From the NCBI GenBank assembly GCA_934481515.1, contig CAKSPO010000034.1, positions 1 through 21,012 on the forward strand: 21,012 nt of DNA, read 5' to 3'. Positions within the stretch are counted from its first letter, which is position 1; the number at the start of each line of letters is the position of its first letter. The translations under genes and the position numbers were made by a program. This document shows positions 1-7,918 of this stretch, one piece after another. A model generated the notes under the pieces. That model did no database searches and had not been told where the DNA came from. It saw nothing but the letters and a program-made list of their open reading frames with translations. This DNA is from an uncultured Eubacteriales bacterium (GTDB lineage: Bacteria > Bacillota > Clostridia > Oscillospirales > CAG-272).

Positions 1-143
1 GGCATTTAAAATGCCGCCGCTGCTTTTTGTTCTCCTCTGCGATTCCCGGAAAGCACCGGAAAAACCGTCCTCTGTAAACGACAAACATCGTAACAAAAAA
101 CGTTTGCGGAGAGAAAAATTTTCCGCGAATGCGAAAAAACCGT
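1..143. other. Gene-free left edge downstream of pheT
   Basis: No coding region is supported here. Positions 1-15 form a small palindrome (7-base arms, GGCATTT / AAATGCC). On the plus strand a T-run follows about ten bases later, so it could be the end of a terminator for a gene outside the window. The rest holds the weak pheT terminator. Confidence 0.4.
114..137 (-). terminator. Probable rho-independent terminator after pheT
   Basis: On the minus strand, directly after the pheT stop codon, a short stem (TTTTC-GC paired with GC-GAAAA around an ATTC loop, with one bulged G) is followed by five T residues. The stem is short and AU-rich, so it is a weak terminator by sequence, but its position 7 bases after the stop of the last gene in the operon supports the call. 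Confidence 0.45.
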
Positions 144-2588
144 TTACCGGCTTCTCAGCTCCGCACCGAGGGTTTTGGTCAGATATTTGATGACCGCATT
201 GGCGCTTGCCTCGATCTCCTCCGACTTCAGCGTCTTTTCCGTGGAGCCGATGGTCAGCCGCAGGGTCACGGACTTTTTCCCTTCCGGAACCTGTTTGCCC
301 TTGTATTCGTCCACAAAATGAACATCGCAGAGATAGCTTTCCGCGTTTTTCTTCTTGAGAACAGTGCTCCGGATCTCCTCCCATTTGGTCTCTGCCGGGA
401 ACAGAAGAGAAACATCGTAATCAATCATCGGGTATTCTGCCAGATGTGTGAACGTATTGGTTCTGGAGCGCAACGGCTTGAGCGCGTCCACATCCAGCTC
501 GAACAGTACCACCGCAAGATTTTTGATCCCGCAGGCAAGGGAAACCTTCTTGGAAAGCAACCCCATCTCGCCGATCTTTTTCCCGTCCAGCGAGAGGTTC
601 AGCCAGACCGTTTCGTCCGCCCAGACAGGCTTCTCTTCTCTCGTAAAGCTGTACGCTTCCATATGCGTCATCCGCGGCATCTGCTCCACAATTCCCTTGG
701 CACGGCGGAACAATCCCTGCACGTCCGTTGCATCTCCTGCAAACGCGCCCGCCAGATGGCGGCGCTGGGTGGGGAGCTTTTCCTTCGGGTCGTATTTGGA
801 GCCGTAATTTTCATCGCGGAAAATCTGCGCCTCCTCGAACACGGAAAACTCCGGGTAATAGCGTTCGTTCCCCGCCACCGCGCGGCAAAGATTGGGAAGC
901 AGAGACGACCGGATATACCGCTCGTCCGGAGACGGCGGCGTTGCAAGCTTCAGAATTCCCTCCGTGCTTTGCAGAACCGCTTCCACATAGGTATCGTTCA
1001 TCCACGGATAGGTGAAAATCTCCTGCATCCCGCAACGGAACGCAAGGTATTCCTTCATCCGGCGAAGCAGATCCATGTCTCTCTGATTGATGGCGCCGTC
1101 AAAGCTGGTGGTGATGGGAGTCGGCTCGAAATTCTCGTACCCGTACATCCGGGCGACCTCCTCCATGATGTCCGCTTTGATGGAAACATCACCGGTGGAG
1201 CGCCAGCTCGGCACGACAATATGCATTTTCTGATCGGTAAAAGTTACCTCAAAACCAAGCGCGCCGAGCTTCGCGGCAACCTGTTCGTTCGGAATCCGTT
1301 TTCCAAGACGGCGATCCAGCCAGCTCAGCTCTACGTCCAGCTCCTTTTTCCGGAGCTTCACGGGGTAGAAATCCGTATAAGCCGTGATCTTCATTTCCGG
1401 ATACAGCTCGCGGAACAGCGCCAGTGTCATGGAAAGCGCAAGATCGCACCGCTCCGGGTCGATCGCCTTCTCGTAGCGGGAGGATGCCTCGGTCCGGTTA
1501 TCATACCGCAATGCCGTCCGGCGCACCCCCGTGGACTCAAAGTTTGCCACCTCCAGGATGACCTTTTCGGTGGTGGGCAGAATGGAATCCTTGGCACCTC
1601 CCATCACGCCCGCCAGCGCAACCGCGCCGTCGCCGTCCGCGATCACGAGATCATCCTGACTCAGGTGCAGATCTTTTCCGTTCAGGAGCAGCAGCTCCTC
1701 GCCCTTGGCGGCACGGCGCACCCGGATGTGACCGGAAATATGGTCCGAGTCAAAGGCGTGCGTCGGCTGACCGACCGCAAGCATGACATAATTGGTGATG
1801 TCCACCAGCGCATTGATCGGACGCATACCGACACGCCAGATCCGGCTCTGCATCCGGTAGGGAGAGGGTTTGACCGAAAGGTTTTCCAGCTTTACGCCGA
1901 TATAGCGCGGGCAACGCTCCGGATCCTCCACCTCAATCGGAAACTGCGGCAGTCCGTCCGGCGTAAACGGCGTCACGCCCGTGAGCGGGTAGCCGTACAG
2001 GGCAGAAATCTCCCGCGCAATGCCGTAATGTCCCCAAAGGTCGGGACGGTTGGTCATGGACTTGTTGTCGATCTCCAGAATGATGTCGTCCAGATCCAAC
2101 GCCTCGGCAAGCGGTGTGCCGGCGGGTGCATCAAATGCGGAAAGATCCATGATCTCCGCCTCTTCGTGTGCAGGGAACAGATCGGCAAGTCCCACCTCTA
2201 CCGAAGCACAGATCATGCCGAAACTCGGAACGCCGCGCAGCTTGGCATTCTTGATCTCCACCGGCTCCCCTTCCCCGTGCCAACGCACGAAGGAACCGGG
2301 GCAGGCGACGACTACCTTCATTCCGGGCGCCAGATTGGAACCGCCGCACACAATGTCGCGGGCATCCCCGCCGCCGATGTCCACCCGGCAGATGCGGAGC
2401 TTGTCCGCGTTGGGGTGCGGCAAAACCTCCCGGATCTCTCCGACAACAATTCCGTCAAAGCGGCGCGCCAGCTCGGTCGCTCCCTCCACCTCCACAGTGG
2501 ACATGGTAAGGTCGAACGCCAGACGCTTCAGATCCATATCATCCGGAAGCTTTACATAGTCCCGGATCCAGTTCAAAGACAGTTTCAT
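144..2588 (-). CDS. pheT: Phenylalanine--tRNA ligase beta subunit
   Basis: Beta subunit of the (alpha-beta)2 cytosolic enzyme that charges tRNA-Phe. The 814 residues match the usual length of about 800. Domains in order: N-terminal core with an EMAP/OB-type tRNA-binding domain at about residues 45-160 (GEIREVLPHPNADKL, then DIVCGGSNLAPGMKVV); B3/B4 editing domain at about 215-390; B5 domain at about 410-480 (VELSWLDRRLGKRIPNEQV); catalytic-like core; C-terminal anticodon-binding FDX-ACB domain from about 720 (FTHLAEYPMIDYDVSLLFP). The start is the ATG at 2588, beginning MKLSLNWIRDYV, which is the family's normal N-terminus. It is preceded by GGAGG about ten bases upstream. An in-frame ATG further upstream would lie inside pheS and is rejected. 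It follows pheS by 16 bp, so it is co-transcribed and controlled by the same T-box. No truncation or frameshift is seen. Confidence 0.97.
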   Translation of the reverse strand: MKLSLNWIRDYVKLPDDMDLKRLAFDLTMSTVEVEGATELARRFDGIVVGEIREVLPHPNADKLRICRVDIGGGDARDIVCGGSNLAPGMKVVVACPGSFVRWHGEGEPVEIKNAKLRGVPSFGMICASVEVGLADLFPAHEEAEIMDLSAFDAPAGTPLAEALDLDDIILEIDNKSMTNRPDLWGHYGIAREISALYGYPLTGVTPFTPDGLPQFPIEVEDPERCPRYIGVKLENLSVKPSPYRMQSRIWRVGMRPINALVDITNYVMLAVGQPTHAFDSDHISGHIRVRRAAKGEELLLLNGKDLHLSQDDLVIADGDGAVALAGVMGGAKDSILPTTEKVILEVANFESTGVRRTALRYDNRTEASSRYEKAIDPERCDLALSMTLALFRELYPEMKITAYTDFYPVKLRKKELDVELSWLDRRLGKRIPNEQVAAKLGALGFEVTFTDQKMHIVVPSWRSTGDVSIKADIMEEVARMYGYENFEPTPITTSFDGAINQRDMDLLRRMKEYLAFRCGMQEIFTYPWMNDTYVEAVLQSTEGILKLATPPSPDERYIRSSLLPNLCRAVAGNERYYPEFSVFEEAQIFRDENYGSKYDPKEKLPTQRRHLAGAFAGDATDVQGLFRRAKGIVEQMPRMTHMEAYSFTREEKPVWADETVWLNLSLDGKKIGEMGLLSKKVSLACGIKNLAVVLFELDVDALKPLRSRTNTFTHLAEYPMIDYDVSLLFPAETKWEEIRSTVLKKKNAESYLCDVHFVDEYKGKQVPEGKKSVTLRLTIGSTEKTLKSEEIEASANAVIKYLTKTLGAELRSR

Positions 2589-2604
2589 ACTTCTCGTTTC
2601 CTCC

Positions 2605-3642
2605 TTAGTGGAACTGCTGCAGGAAGCGCAGGTCGGCGCTGTGGAACAGGCGGACATCGTCCACACCGTAACGCATCATGACCAGACGGTCCAGACCGAT
2701 GTTCACATAAAATCCGGTATATTCGTCCGGATCCAGTCCTGCCGAGCGCAGCACGTTCGGGTGCGGGGTTCCGCCGGGCATGATCTCGATCCAACCGACG
2801 TGCTTGCAGACACTGCATCCCTTGCCCCCGCAGACAAGGCATCCCATATCAATTTCAAATCCCGGTTCCACAAACGGGAAGAAGCCGGCACGCATCCGTA
2901 CGGGAACGTCTCTGCCGAACACCTTGGAAAGGATGCTCTTAATCATGACCTTGCCTGCGGTGAAAGTGAAATCGTGATCCACAATCAGCGCCTCGTACTG
3001 GAAAAATGCGCGTTCGTGGCGGGCATCGGTGGTTTCGTTCCGGTAAACTCTGCCCGGATAAACAAACCGGTAGGGAGGCTTGTGCGTCTGCATATACCGG
3101 ACGCTTCCTCCGGTCAGGTGCGGCCGCAGGCACAGCTTCTGCGCCGCGTCCCCGCTGTCGTGCCCCTCCAGCCAGTAGGTATCCATGCTCTCCCGCGCCG
3201 GATGGTTGGGCGGGAAATTCAGCTTGTCGAAGGCGTACAGTTCACTGGTGATGTCGTCCTCCTGGAAAATCTCAAAGCCCATGGAGCGGAAGGCATCATC
3301 CAGATCGTAGCGCATCTGCGTGATCGGATGCAGCCCCCCCATCGGAGGAAGCGTCCCCGGCAGGGTATAGTCAAAATCCGGAGAGATTTCCGATGCCTTG
3401 AGCTTCAGCTCCTCTCTCCGAGCCTCGATCAACTCGGTCAGTCTTGCCTTGACCTCGTTGACCACACGTCCCATTTCCGGTCGCCGCTCTGCGGCAAGCT
3501 TCGGGATTTCCTTGAGAAATCCGGTCAGCGCCCCCTGCTTTCCGAGGACGGAAGCCTTCAGTTCCTGCAACTCCAGCTCGGTCTTTGTTTCCCGGATTGC
3601 CGCTTCCTCGTCGGCAAGCAGCTTTTTCAGCTTTTCTTTCAT
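2605..3642 (-). CDS. pheS: Phenylalanine--tRNA ligase alpha subunit
   Basis: Catalytic subunit of phenylalanyl-tRNA synthetase, a class II synthetase; 345 residues, the usual length. Residues 1-90 are charged and helical (the N-terminal coiled-coil arm that contacts tRNA). The catalytic domain starts near GTLPPMGGLHPI (residues 96-107). Motif 2 spans about residues 198-222 (RVYRNETTDARHERAFFQYE) and motif 3 is GLDRLVMMRYGVDDVR (316-331). A four-cysteine cluster at C268, C271, C276 and C279 (CLVCGGKGCSVC) is the knuckle found in many Firmicute PheS proteins but not in the E. coli enzyme. The start ATG at 3642 has an AGAGGT ribosome binding site. It is the first gene of the pheST operon and lies about 90 bp downstream of a T-box attenuator. 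Confidence 0.97.
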   Translation of the reverse strand: MKEKLKKLLADEEAAIRETKTELELQELKASVLGKQGALTGFLKEIPKLAAERRPEMGRVVNEVKARLTELIEARREELKLKASEISPDFDYTLPGTLPPMGGLHPITQMRYDLDDAFRSMGFEIFQEDDITSELYAFDKLNFPPNHPARESMDTYWLEGHDSGDAAQKLCLRPHLTGGSVRYMQTHKPPYRFVYPGRVYRNETTDARHERAFFQYEALIVDHDFTFTAGKVMIKSILSKVFGRDVPVRMRAGFFPFVEPGFEIDMGCLVCGGKGCSVCKHVGWIEIMPGGTPHPNVLRSAGLDPDEYTGFYVNIGLDRLVMMRYGVDDVRLFHSADLRFLQQFH

Positions 3643-3730
3643 GAATCAACCTCTTTCTTTGATCCTGCGATCAAATATTGTTTCATAAATTTGTTGTTTC
3701 GTTGATGGGTTGTACACGCAGGGTGACCTG

Positions 3731-3765
3731 TAAAAAAGAAATCCCGCCCCAAAAAGGGACGGGAT
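3731..3765 (-). terminator. T-box attenuator terminator upstream of pheS
   Basis: On the minus strand a ten-base-pair stem (ATCCCGTCCC / GGGGCGGGAT, with a G-U pair, around a TTTTT loop) is followed by TTCTTTTTT. It lies immediately after the T-box sequence, as expected for the terminator that competes with the antiterminator when tRNA-Phe is charged. Confidence 0.92.
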
Positions 3766-3989
3766 TGACCCGCGGTACCACCCAAATTCGGGGAAAGCTC
3801 CCCGCACTCCTGCCGCTTCGGCGCGCGCGGTTGCGCTCCGCTTCGCCCGGAATTACCGGTTTGCGCGGAATTCTCCGGTGCTGAAATTCGCATTCCCGGT
3901 TGCCGCGGCGGCTCTCAGCCCATGACCTCCGCTCTCTGACGCATTGCCGGAAAAACTACTTGACACACCATCAACGTCTGCCTTGATTC
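3731..3989 (-). promoter_or_regulatory. T-box riboswitch, Phe-specific, controlling pheST
   Basis: The leader reads uncharged tRNA-Phe and lets transcription proceed into pheST. The T-box core GGGTGGTACCGCGG is at 3770-3783 (minus strand), directly upstream of the attenuator hairpin. In the long Stem I region the sequence GAATTTCAGC carries a Phe codon (TTC, at 3883-3885 on the plus strand) followed by a purine, in the position expected for the specifier loop. The Stem I flank has the GAGAGC/GCTGAGAGCC type of segment. The 5' end is placed by the promoter at 3996-4024. The specifier assignment agrees with the downstream genes, so confidence is high. The exact stem boundaries were not folded. 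Confidence 0.95.
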
Positions 3990-3995
3990 GAATTT

Positions 3996-4024
3996 ATTGT
4001 ACCACAAAAAAAAGCGCTTGTCAA
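3996..4024 (-). promoter_or_regulatory. Sigma-A promoter of the pheST operon
   Basis: On the minus strand TTGACA (4019-4024) and TACAAT (3996-4001) are separated by exactly 17 bases. This is a near-consensus housekeeping promoter placed just upstream of the T-box leader, giving a predicted start near 3989. Confidence 0.9.
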
Positions 4025-4103
4025 TAGGGGCCTCCGTTTTTTTCGTCGCACAGCTTCCATGCTTTCCGGTGTGCCTCTCTGCGGATTCCCGCTTATTTCC
4101 CGA

Positions 4104-4867
4104 TCATTTTTCGCGGAAGTAATTCTCCGGCACCAATCCGCGCTCTACCGCCATTTTCTGATAGGGCGTAAAATTCTTCGAATCCTTGGAGCGGGTGAAA
4201 AGCCCCATCGGAACCCCCTCCAGATTCATGTGGTACTTTGCCGCCACAGGATAGTTCATGCACTCCGTAAACGCATACAGCTCCAGAAAGGAAGCCACCA
4301 GCTTTGCCTTTTCCGGCTCCTTTTCGTAGTTCTCGCAAAGCCAGACGTACAGCTCCGGATGGAAGTTTGCCATCACGCCGGAATACCCGGCGGCGCCACA
4401 CTGCATGGTGGGAAGCAGCGTCTGCGCGTTCGCGTTATAAAACTCAATTCCGGAGCCTTCCAGAAGCCCAAGGCGTGCTTTGATGGTCTCATAATCACAG
4501 CAGGTGTCCTTGATAAACCGGAATCTCCCGACGGACGTGCACCAGCGGAGGAGTTTTTCGCTCAGAAGGCGCTTGTAAGGAAGCGGACATTCGCAAATTC
4601 CGAGCGGGATGTCCGGAAGGATTTTTCCAGCAGGCGCTCTGCGTTCCGGATCCATACGTCATCTCCGTCATTGTGCAGATCCAACCGGTTGGAGACCAGA
4701 ACCATGGCTTCCACGCCCGTTTCCGCCATGGCATTGACTTCCTCCGCCTGCTCATCAATCGACTCCGAGCAGTGCCCGGATGCCACAACGCTCATGCGCC
4801 CTGCAGAAGCATTCACCATCGTGCGAGCCGGTTCCACACGCAAAACATTTCCGGCGGGCGGTTTTCT
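4104..4867 (-). pseudogene. Decayed DHDPS/N-acetylneuraminate-lyase family aldolase
   Basis: Two frames together give most of a class I aldolase of the dihydrodipicolinate synthase superfamily. The first part (about 4867-4627) reads NVLRVEPARTMVNASAGRM, then a segment like the family's strand-helix core (AEETGVEAMVLVSNRL-like). The second part (about 4626-4104) reads ILPDIPLGICECPLPYKRLL and then RFRFIKDTCCD, whose lysine sits where the Schiff-base Lys is expected. The frames join if one A is restored in the AAAAA run at 4622-4626 (GAAAAATCC read as GAAAAAATCC). The family's N-terminal 50-60 residues, including the usual TPF and GSTGE segments, are absent: the homologous frame begins immediately after the TGA that ends the upstream glycosidase-like gene. 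A lone sequencing error could explain the frameshift but not the missing 5' end, so this is probably a true pseudogene. Confidence 0.8.
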
Positions 4868-6907
4868 TCAACAGGGTTCGCCGGCAGAATCCTGCGGCAG
4901 ATATTTCTCCGCAAAATACAGCGCGAAATCCTGATCGTTGCACAAAGGATCAAAGCGCTCACCGCGCACGCCGTTCACCTCAAACGGATAGACCCGCGCA
5001 CAGCTTGCCGATCCGTCCGGCAAAAACAGGCACAGGCAGTTCCGAAGCCCGCAGATGCCGCGCTTCCACCGCTCCGCATCTCCCGTTGCCTTGGCATACC
5101 GGATGTAATCGATAGAACTGAGCGCACTCCAATAATGCGGGAGCGTATCTCCGCGCAGATGAAGCTTTCCGAACCAATAATCATCCCAATACCGGATGGC
5201 GATGTTGTTCAGCATATAATGCGGCTGCAATCCGTCAAACCGCTCCAGCACAGCAAGGTGCGGCAGAACCGCCCGCAAATACCGTTCCTCCCGCGTCAGC
5301 GCATATGCGTCGAGAATAAAGGACACGGCAGGCGTGACAATCGTCTGCTCATAGTTGACCTCGTGCTTCGGATAGTTGGTTCCGCGCGCGATAATCCGTT
5401 CCACATGCTCCAGAAACCGCGCCTGCAACCGCTCGCTCTCATCCTTCATTCCGGCATTCCGGAAGGCATCAATCAGCTCATATACGGAAATCCCGTTCGG
5501 GTAAAAATCCTTCCCGCCGCGTTCATAATAGGCATCCATAATCCGGCAGGCATCCCGAAGCTTTTCTTTCCCGCCGAGGGCACCATATGCCTCTGTCAGA
5601 AGCAATGCCACCCACGGATAATTGTACAGCCGGAGCCATGTGGTATACCGCTGTGCAAAATTGAACACCTCACCGGTTTGTGCGTCAAGAACCTCCCGAT
5701 ATACAAAAGCAAGCGCCCGCTCCAGTGCCGCGCGACGTGCCTCGTCCGGATGCTCCCGCAAATGCCGCGCCAGCAGAATCATCATTCCCAGCCGCTCCCG
5801 CTGTGCGTTGTGATCGTTGAACTGTTCATCGTAATACAGCTGCATGCTTTCGCTGTCATAGCAAAGGAAGGCGCCGTCCAAGGCGTTTCCTTCCTCGCGA
5901 TACTGCTGTTTTTCAACAATAAAGTCCAACCGCCGCGCAAGAATCGTCTCAAGCTCCCTTGCAACATACACCTTTGCAAAGGTTTCCGATCTTCCTTCCG
6001 CCCCATAGCGGAAGGTGATCTTATGTTCTCCTGGTGTTTCCGCCGCAAAGCAAAACTCCGCTTCCCCTCTGCACTGCTCCTGCGAAAGCAACGGAAGATC
6101 CGACATGGCAGTGATCTTCTCCGTTCCTGCGGTTTTCACCGTCAACCGGAACTCCTCCCCCGGAAAACAGGTAAAATTGTCCGCCGTAACCGCGGCACAG
6201 TGCGGAATTCCGGCAAGCCTCTGCAAAAAATCCGCCTTCCCGGTATGCGGGAAAATCACATAGGAAAATACATACGACTCTCCCGGACGGAGCATCTTCA
6301 GGTCAAGATTCACTGTAAAAATACCGCGGTCATTGGATTTGCAGCCGCTTTGCGAATAGGAAACGGCGCCGCCGCGCGTAAACGCCAGACCGAGATTCTG
6401 CTCGCTCTCCCCCATCTTCAGAGCGCAGACCCACGTGGAGTCCTTTCCGCACCACAGATGCGTCGAACAGCGCGAGGTCATGCAGGTGGCTGCATCATAG
6501 TAATCGTCGTAAAAATTGAAGCGCACCCCAAGATCGCCCTCCGGAAAAAACTTTTGCCAGCGCGACACATTCTGAATGGTTGTGGTCACGGTCAGATTTC
6601 CGTCCGGATCAAACGCATATTCCGTTCTGGCAAGCAAATCAGGCACCGATCCCGCCGCGCCGGAGGGTCTGGTCTGCAATTGCTCCGTCCGGAACTCCGC
6701 CACCGCACCGGCTTCGGTCTCCTCAAATGCAACCGGAAGAAAGTCCTTGTCCGCGCCGTAAAACCTCACATTGTGAACAAAGCTCGGAACGCCGAACGAG
6801 AGCGGAGGCTTGACCCAGTTCATTCCATCCGGATCCGCATTCAGCCGCAGCTCGGCAATTCCGCCGGTTTTCGGATCAAACCGTACCGTAAACAGATCAT
6901 TTTTCAT
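4868..6907 (-). CDS. Large cytosolic glycosidase-like (alpha/alpha-toroid) protein
   Basis: I do not recognise a named family; 679 residues. The first 330 or so residues look like beta-rich modules (FDPKTGGIAELRLN, NLTVTTTIQNVSRW, and a CARDB/Ig-like stretch around residues 250-325). The C-terminal half is helical with aromatic and acidic clusters typical of six-hairpin glycosidases and polysaccharide lyases (YNYPWVALLLTEAYGAL, YPNGISVYELIDAFRNAG, NYEQTIVTPAVSFILDAYAL, IRYWDDYWFGKLHLRGD). No signal peptide or membrane helix is visible, so it should act in the cytosol. The start at 6907 has an AAGGGGG ribosome binding site about 13 bases upstream and a good promoter at 7047-7076. Its stop codon abuts the aldolase remnant, suggesting the pair once formed a sugar-acid or amino-sugar catabolic operon. 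The catalytic residues are not identified; function is inferred only from fold-like features. Confidence 0.75.
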   Translation of the reverse strand: MKNDLFTVRFDPKTGGIAELRLNADPDGMNWVKPPLSFGVPSFVHNVRFYGADKDFLPVAFEETEAGAVAEFRTEQLQTRPSGAAGSVPDLLARTEYAFDPDGNLTVTTTIQNVSRWQKFFPEGDLGVRFNFYDDYYDAATCMTSRCSTHLWCGKDSTWVCALKMGESEQNLGLAFTRGGAVSYSQSGCKSNDRGIFTVNLDLKMLRPGESYVFSYVIFPHTGKADFLQRLAGIPHCAAVTADNFTCFPGEEFRLTVKTAGTEKITAMSDLPLLSQEQCRGEAEFCFAAETPGEHKITFRYGAEGRSETFAKVYVARELETILARRLDFIVEKQQYREEGNALDGAFLCYDSESMQLYYDEQFNDHNAQRERLGMMILLARHLREHPDEARRAALERALAFVYREVLDAQTGEVFNFAQRYTTWLRLYNYPWVALLLTEAYGALGGKEKLRDACRIMDAYYERGGKDFYPNGISVYELIDAFRNAGMKDESERLQARFLEHVERIIARGTNYPKHEVNYEQTIVTPAVSFILDAYALTREERYLRAVLPHLAVLERFDGLQPHYMLNNIAIRYWDDYWFGKLHLRGDTLPHYWSALSSIDYIRYAKATGDAERWKRGICGLRNCLCLFLPDGSASCARVYPFEVNGVRGERFDPLCNDQDFALYFAEKYLPQDSAGEPC

Positions 6908-7046
6908 CGAATTCTCAAATCCCCCTTTTCGTTTTTTATCCGCCCTCCGATGCCTTTTCCCGGTTTCTTCCCCCGCATAAAACGTCGCGGTGCAGGAAAC
7001 AGCACAGTGTGCGGAAAATATCGCAGTGCGGAATGATTTCTCTCTT

Positions 7047-7076
7047 ATTTTACCATAAGAGGAAAAGCTCCGTCAA
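7047..7076 (-). promoter_or_regulatory. Promoter of the glycosidase-like gene
   Basis: On the minus strand TTGACG (7071-7076) and TAAAAT (7047-7052) are 18 bases apart, giving a start near 7040 and a 5' untranslated region of about 130 bases before the ATG at 6907. Confidence 0.75.
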
Positions 7077-7165
7077 CCTTTTTTGAAACATTCGCAAAAA
7101 TCGGTTTACACCGCACAATTCGGAAAAAACACATCTGCTTGCACGCTTCCCCACCATACTTCACC

Positions 7166-7201
7166 AAAAACCGCAGGCTGTAGCCGGGCTACAGCCTGCG
7201 G
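7166..7201 (-). terminator. Strong rho-independent terminator downstream of the XRE gene
   Basis: Perfect 14-bp arms (CCGCAGGCTGTAGC / GCTACAGCCTGCGG) around a three-base loop, followed on the minus strand by TTTTT at 7170-7166. It lies about 100 bases after the stop of the XRE-family gene. The plus strand also has a GGGGTTTT tail, so it may work in both directions. Confidence 0.75.
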
Positions 7202-7301
7202 GGGTTTTATCGCCTGACAAAAAACTGACTGCGCAATTGCACCATCGGAATTGCGCGGTGTTACAAACGGAGCTCCGTATTTGCCGTCCGGCAGGTGCGT
7301 T

Positions 7302-7859
7302 TTATCGCCGCGTAGCTTTAAAGCCGGAAGCAATTGCTTCCGGCGACTGCTTTCTGCATGTGAGTGCAATTCCGATTGCGGAGCCAACCAAGAGAAACGG
7401 CGCCGCTCTTACAAAGAGAAATTCAAAACCGTGTAACAAAGTGCCGGCAACGGCAAGCTCCGGATCATGAAAATCCCACGTCAGATATACACTGTTCATC
7501 ATTGCGAAAGCAACCAAAACACTCACAGTCATTGCACACAATGTAATCAGCAGACATCGGATGACCCGGATCTGCACCTTGCTTCTCCTGAAACGCTGAA
7601 AACGAATTTCTTCCAGCTCTTCGGAAACCTGTTTCACACTCTCCCCGTCCGGGCATTCTTCCCGGACGGTTTCTCCAAGCAGGACACTTGCGGAGGTATC
7701 CAGTTCCTCCGCAAGCGAGACGATCATACCCGCGTCGGGAACCGACAACCCCTTTTCCCATTTCGATACCGTTTGTCTTACGACATGCAGCTTTATCGCC
7801 AGCGCTTCCTGCGAAAGCCCTTTTGCTTTTCGCAGATTCCGGATGTTTTCGTTCAGCAT
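7302..7859 (-). CDS. XRE-family regulator with two C-terminal membrane helices
   Basis: 185 residues. Residues 1-62 are a Cro/CI-type helix-turn-helix (MLNENIRNLRKAKGLSQEAL, then VRQTVSKWEKGLSVPDA, then LAEELDTSASVLLGE). A charged linker follows to about residue 112. Two hydrophobic helices follow at about 113-138 (VIRCLLITLCAMTVSVLVAF) and 157-177 (FEFLFVRAAPFLLVGSAIGI), making this a membrane-tethered DNA-binding protein, a common Clostridia/Bacilli layout of unknown signal. The start at 7859 is chosen over an in-frame upstream ATG because AAAGGAGG lies nine bases before it and it begins at the HTH. It has its own promoter with a palindrome over the -35 box, suggesting autoregulation. The last 15 or so codons run through a 22-bp palindrome, so the natural C-terminus may have been altered. 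Its target genes are unknown. Confidence 0.88.
   Translation of the reverse strand: MLNENIRNLRKAKGLSQEALAIKLHVVRQTVSKWEKGLSVPDAGMIVSLAEELDTSASVLLGETVREECPDGESVKQVSEELEEIRFQRFRRSKVQIRVIRCLLITLCAMTVSVLVAFAMMNSVYLTWDFHDPELAVAGTLLHGFEFLFVRAAPFLLVGSAIGIALTCRKQSPEAIASGFKATRR
7323..7344. repeat. 22-bp perfect palindrome at the 3' end of the XRE gene
   Basis: Eleven-base arms beginning GCCGGAAGCAA and ending TTGCTTCCGGC, with no loop, inside the last codons of the regulator. A second palindrome, GCTTTAAAGC, overlaps it at 7315-7324. On the minus strand it is followed by TTT, so it may also act as a weak terminator. Confidence 0.7.
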
Positions 7860-7889
7860 AACCTGCGCCTCCTTTGTTTTGATACAATC

Positions 7890-7918
7890 ATGATACGCCA
7901 AAACAGCCGTTGCTGCAA
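7890..7918 (-). promoter_or_regulatory. Promoter of the XRE-family gene
   Basis: On the minus strand TTGCAG (7913-7918) and TATCAT (7890-7895) are 17 bases apart, with the ribosome binding site and ATG downstream. The predicted start is near 7883. Confidence 0.65.

Larger units (their letters stand above)
6908..7301. other. Intergenic region with promoter and palindrome cluster
   Basis: No coding region is supported. It contains the 5' untranslated region and promoter of the glycosidase-like gene, an imperfect inverted repeat pair of about 18 bp (7104-7121 and 7247-7264), the strong terminator hairpin at 7171-7201, and an 8-bp-arm palindrome at 7231-7256 (GCGCAATT / AATTGCGC). Confidence 0.6.

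Noticed and set aside
129..2681. 850-codon open frame on the plus strand opposite pheT
   Set aside because: It is exactly antisense to a well-supported pheT, rich in Arg/His/Pro with no domain, and is a by-product of GC-rich codon positions.
4673..7036. 787-codon open frame on the plus strand opposite the glycosidase-like gene
   Set aside because: Antisense to a gene with a promoter and ribosome binding site; its composition is that of a shadow frame and no family features appear.
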